Source: an uncultured Acidimicrobiaceae bacterium
GTDB lineage: Bacteria > Actinomycetota > Acidimicrobiia > Spongiisociales > SHLN01
DNA: 64,000 bases
Assembly: GCA_947259275.1 (NCBI GenBank)
Contig: CAMYMH010000004.1
Span: 94,330 to 158,329, forward strand
Direction: 5' to 3'
Shown here one piece after another: positions 61,629-64,000 of this stretch; the first letter of the stretch is position 1, and every line of letters starts with the position of its first letter. The position numbers were made by a program, and so were the translations under genes. The notes beneath the pieces are model-generated. The model ran no database searches and was not told the origin of the DNA. It worked only from the letters and a program-made list of their open reading frames with translations.

Positions 61629-62551
61629 CAGGTTCGGCGCGAGCCAATCAGCCAACCAAGACTCTGTGACAGGAGCTGGAGCGTGTGCGCAATGGGAATA
61701 AGAAGATACTTGCCGACGCCGTCTGCCCACCGATACTTGAGCCGGGTACGGCGCACGACCGTCACAATCAGCGGAACGAGCACGATGGGTGGAAGCCACC
61801 AGGCGAACCATGCCGAGGCCAGGGCGGCGATGACACTTCCCCAGTAGCCGAACAAGATGCGGGTGTAGGCACCGGCTCGCAACCCGGCCGCACCATCCCC
61901 GATTCCCCAGCGGAACGCCTTGCGGACCATCGACCCAAGCCCATCGGGTGGACGCCAGTGAATGAGAGCCTCCCCTTCGAAGAACGGCTTGAAGCCTGCC
62001 GCCCTGGCCCGTTCCCCAAACAGCGTGTCCTCGGCTGCACCCATCCCCTCGGGGAACCCGCCGACCCGCCGCCACAGTTTCCTTCGGAAAGCCTGTGAGG
62101 CACCGGGAGGAGTGATGTGATCCGGATTCACCTCTTCGCGCACGCTCATGAGTGCCAGCCCGGCACAGGTCGATCTCAGCGACTCTCCCCGGGGCAGGTA
62201 GAAGCCCGACACCCAATCCTCACCCCGGGCAAATGGTGCAGTGATCTTCTCGAGCCAATCCGGCTCGGCAGTGCAACCGGCGTCGATGCACGCCACGATC
62301 TCATGACCGGCCGCTTCGATGGCTGCATTGCGGTTTTCGCTGATGCCACCGGGACCGTCGACCACCCGCAGCCGCGGATGCGCCTCGGCCAGGTCGTCGA
62401 GCAGCTGGCGGGTCCCGTCAGTCGAGCCCCCGTCTGCGACGACAATTTCGGTGGGGAGAACTGTCTGAGACAGCAATGAATCGACCAGGTCCTGGATGGT
62501 GGCCAGCTCATTGAGGGCGGGGGTCACGACAGAAACATTCATCGACGCCAT
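61628..62551 (-). CDS. Glycosyltransferase family 2, membrane-associated
   Basis: A 307-residue GT2 enzyme; ATG 62551 or 62542 are both possible and no ribosome-binding site is clear. The domain runs NVSVVTPALNELATIQDLVD, EIVVADGGSTDGTRQLLDDL, EIVACIDAGCTAEPDWLEKI and GGFPEGMGAAEDTLFGERAR. Two C-terminal helices (VIAALASAWFAWWLPPIVLV) anchor it. The layout resembles the GT2 at 47444-48427 (ExoA-like), and the two are probably paralogues. It is the first gene of the overlapping three-gene glycosyltransferase operon. Confidence 0.9.
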   Translation of the reverse strand: MASMNVSVVTPALNELATIQDLVDSLLSQTVLPTEIVVADGGSTDGTRQLLDDLAEAHPRLRVVDGPGGISENRNAAIEAAGHEIVACIDAGCTAEPDWLEKITAPFARGEDWVSGFYLPRGESLRSTCAGLALMSVREEVNPDHITPPGASQAFRRKLWRRVGGFPEGMGAAEDTLFGERARAAGFKPFFEGEALIHWRPPDGLGSMVRKAFRWGIGDGAAGLRAGAYTRILFGYWGSVIAALASAWFAWWLPPIVLVPLIVTVVRRTRLKYRWADGVGKYLLIPIAHTLQLLSQSLGWLIGSRRT

Positions 62552-62597
62552 TATTGCCCGTCGTGGACGTGAGAGCGGTAGCCGCCCAACGGTGCGC

Positions 62598-64000
62598 CTA
62601 GTCGGAGACCGTCCACGCACCCGCGATCGGAGTCACGCCTGCGTCAATCGGACCTGCTCGCAGCACGTGGTCGGCCGTGCCGGCGGTGTTGGTGAGCCGG
62701 AAGTACCAGCGGCCGAGCGGGTCGCTGTGCCATGCCACGGTATGGATCCCATCACCAGTCCAATCGCCGGCCAGGACGGCGCCGGCTCCGCTTCCGAGGT
62801 TGAAGGCGACGTCGGGGGCCCCGGAGCTGCCCATGAAGCGCATCACGACGGCCCCGTCGCTCTTACGGTAGAGCCCGAGATCGTCCATCCCATCACCGTT
62901 GAAGTCACCGGCGAACGGCACGCCGCCCGGCAACGAGAATTCGAAGTCGAAGTCGGCGAACTGGGTACGCAGCTGATTTGAGACGTAGAACCGGTTCTCC
63001 GACGGCCGGTAGATGCTGAGGGTGTCGCGACCGTCACCATTCCAGTCGCCGGCCAGCGGGATGTCGCCCCTGATTCCGAAGTAGAACTCGAGGTCCGCGA
63101 ATTGGGTGGCATTGGAATTGGCCAGGTAAGCGAAGCCGCTCGAGGGCCGGAACATCCCCGGCGTGGCGGCCCCGTCGGCGTCCCAATCCCCCATCAGGGC
63201 CACGTCGCCCGGCACCCCGAAGAAGAATTCGAGGTAGTTGCCGCCGTCCCACGACAGATTGTCACGGAGGTTGTACTCGAGGCCGCTGGTCACATACCCG
63301 ATCTTCTCGCAGGCAAACGGACCAACACATTCGGGGCCTGCATCCCAGGGACTCAGCTCCTCGTGGTCGAACCAGGCCTGCAGATCTTCGCCCGGAGTGC
63401 GGGCACCACCCAGGTAGACGCTCACGGAGTTCCCATCGAGATGGTAGATATCCGGCCGGCCGTCGCCGTCATAGTCGGCGACCTGGGTGTGGCCGAACTG
63501 CGGTACCCGTGACGTCGACCAGTAGGGTCCCGTCTCGAAACCGGTCGAGAATCCGTTGGCAACGTACACCTGCCGGCTGACCGAGCTGACCGCGTAGAGG
63601 TCGGGTGAGCCGTTGTGGTCATAGTCACCCAGGTCGAGCCGGTTCCACTTCGGCCGCGCCCCGGTGGCGGCCGCCACCAGAACCGTCTGAAAGCCATCCG
63701 AGCCATCGAGGATGGACAGGAATCCATCGGTGTCGACGACATACGCCTCGACCATGCGGTCCCCGTTGTAATCACCGGCCAGGATGACGGCCCCGTTGTC
63801 CACCGCCAGCGAGTGCACCGCGATCACCTGGGTGAACCGGTCGGCGTCTTCCACGGTGTCGCCGTAGACGGTAACGACGTCGGTCGCCCAATCGACCACC
63901 CACAGGTCGGCTCGGCTGTCACCGTCATAGTCGGCGAACGTGACCCCGTGGGTGCCGGGGCCGCCGACTACGTCGATATTCTCGCGAATCCCGACGTCTT
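62598..64000 (-). CDS. Secreted FG-GAP/VCBS beta-propeller protein with DWDGDG repeats (5' end outside window)
   Basis: At least 467 residues are visible. The frame stays open to the right edge, so the N-terminus and any signal peptide lie beyond it. The upstream part has FG-GAP/VCBS blades (ILAGDYNGDRMVEAYVVDTD, LDLGDYDHNGSPDLYAVSSV, TQVADYDGDGRPDIYHLDGN), a cysteine pair (ECVGPFACEK), and then four DWDGDG-type repeats (for example IPLAGDWNGDGRDTLSIYRP) with a truncated fifth ending IAGAWTVSD. The tail matches those of the SpoIID, CAP and GH26-like proteins. FG-GAP propellers bind calcium and often mediate adhesion or ligand binding. No enzyme domain is seen in the visible part. Confidence 0.9.
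   Translation of the reverse strand, partial: DVGIRENIDVVGGPGTHGVTFADYDGDSRADLWVVDWATDVVTVYGDTVEDADRFTQVIAVHSLAVDNGAVILAGDYNGDRMVEAYVVDTDGFLSILDGSDGFQTVLVAAATGARPKWNRLDLGDYDHNGSPDLYAVSSVSRQVYVANGFSTGFETGPYWSTSRVPQFGHTQVADYDGDGRPDIYHLDGNSVSVYLGGARTPGEDLQAWFDHEELSPWDAGPECVGPFACEKIGYVTSGLEYNLRDNLSWDGGNYLEFFFGVPGDVALMGDWDADGAATPGMFRPSSGFAYLANSNATQFADLEFYFGIRGDIPLAGDWNGDGRDTLSIYRPSENRFYVSNQLRTQFADFDFEFSLPGGVPFAGDFNGDGMDDLGLYRKSDGAVVMRFMGSSGAPDVAFNLGSGAGAVLAGDWTGDGIHTVAWHSDPLGRWYFRLTNTAGTADHVLRAGPIDAGVTPIAGAWTVSD

Overview
The window is high-GC, gene-dense DNA with many 1-8 nt start/stop overlaps (ATGA, GTGA, TTGA, TGATG). Its gene content is actinobacterial: a split CofD/CofE coenzyme F420 pair, DUF3499, DUF5719, a DUF222-HNH (13E12-type) protein preceded by a mycobacterial-type LexA box, LytR-CpsA-Psr and PASTA-penicillin-binding proteins, two-subunit acyl-CoA carboxylase and methylmalonyl-CoA mutase. 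Several proteins carry secreted DWDGDG repeats, which I associate with deep-branching environmental actinobacteria such as Acidimicrobiia. That lineage is an inference; no rRNA or tRNA gene was found.

Layout. 1-10805: two very large ATPase-type regulators (LuxR and SARP/BTAD types), a repeat-bearing membrane protein, an NTF2-like protein, dispersed repeats with a decayed gene, and the LexA-boxed DUF222-HNH gene. 10862-18923 (minus): GtrA, two large membrane proteins (one with a GT2 head), DUF5719, a thioredoxin-like protein and small Zn/DUF proteins. 18942-20554 (plus): fbiA-cofE. 20795-25674 (minus): a five-gene nucleotide-sugar operon (ugd, uxs, GT2, nucleotidyltransferase, epimerase), followed by LCP, a hydrolase-like protein and birA. 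28561-31844 (plus): acyl-CoA carboxylase beta and alpha. 31845-34411: an islet with an IS256-type transposase remnant, a lipoprotein and a RHH/MazF toxin-antitoxin pair. 34412-40542: methylmalonyl-CoA mutase, a class A PBP and a rhodanese-MoeB protein. 41008-64000: a cell-surface polysaccharide region with ten glycosyltransferase-type proteins, WecB, a Wzm/Wzt-type ABC exporter and four secreted proteins (SpoIID, CAP, GH26-like, FG-GAP) that share one C-terminal repeat module.

How the genes fit together. Ugd and Uxs would give UDP-glucuronate and UDP-xylose, and WecB gives UDP-ManNAc. Glycosyltransferases assemble glycans, the ABC pair exports them, LCP could attach them to peptidoglycan, and the PBP and SpoIID proteins act on the wall. 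BirA biotinylates the carboxylase alpha subunit, and carboxylase plus mutase would handle propionyl-CoA. The order fbiA-fbiB / nucleotidyltransferase / GT2 / LCP / birA<>accD5 resembles the Mycobacterium tuberculosis Rv3258c-Rv3285 neighbourhood (recalled from memory), so much of the left half looks like an old conserved actinobacterial block.

The most unusual signal lies in intergenic DNA. One composite repeat family joins short tandem heptamer arrays (a different heptamer at each site), an 85% conserved 66-bp core, and an inverted repeat that can carry an inserted cluster of small perfect hairpins. Related hairpin clusters occur at 40555-40900 and 50725-50874, the latter built on 28-bp (4 x 7) units. 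The secreted five-repeat module with a truncated last repeat, probably a closed propeller, is the second notable theme.
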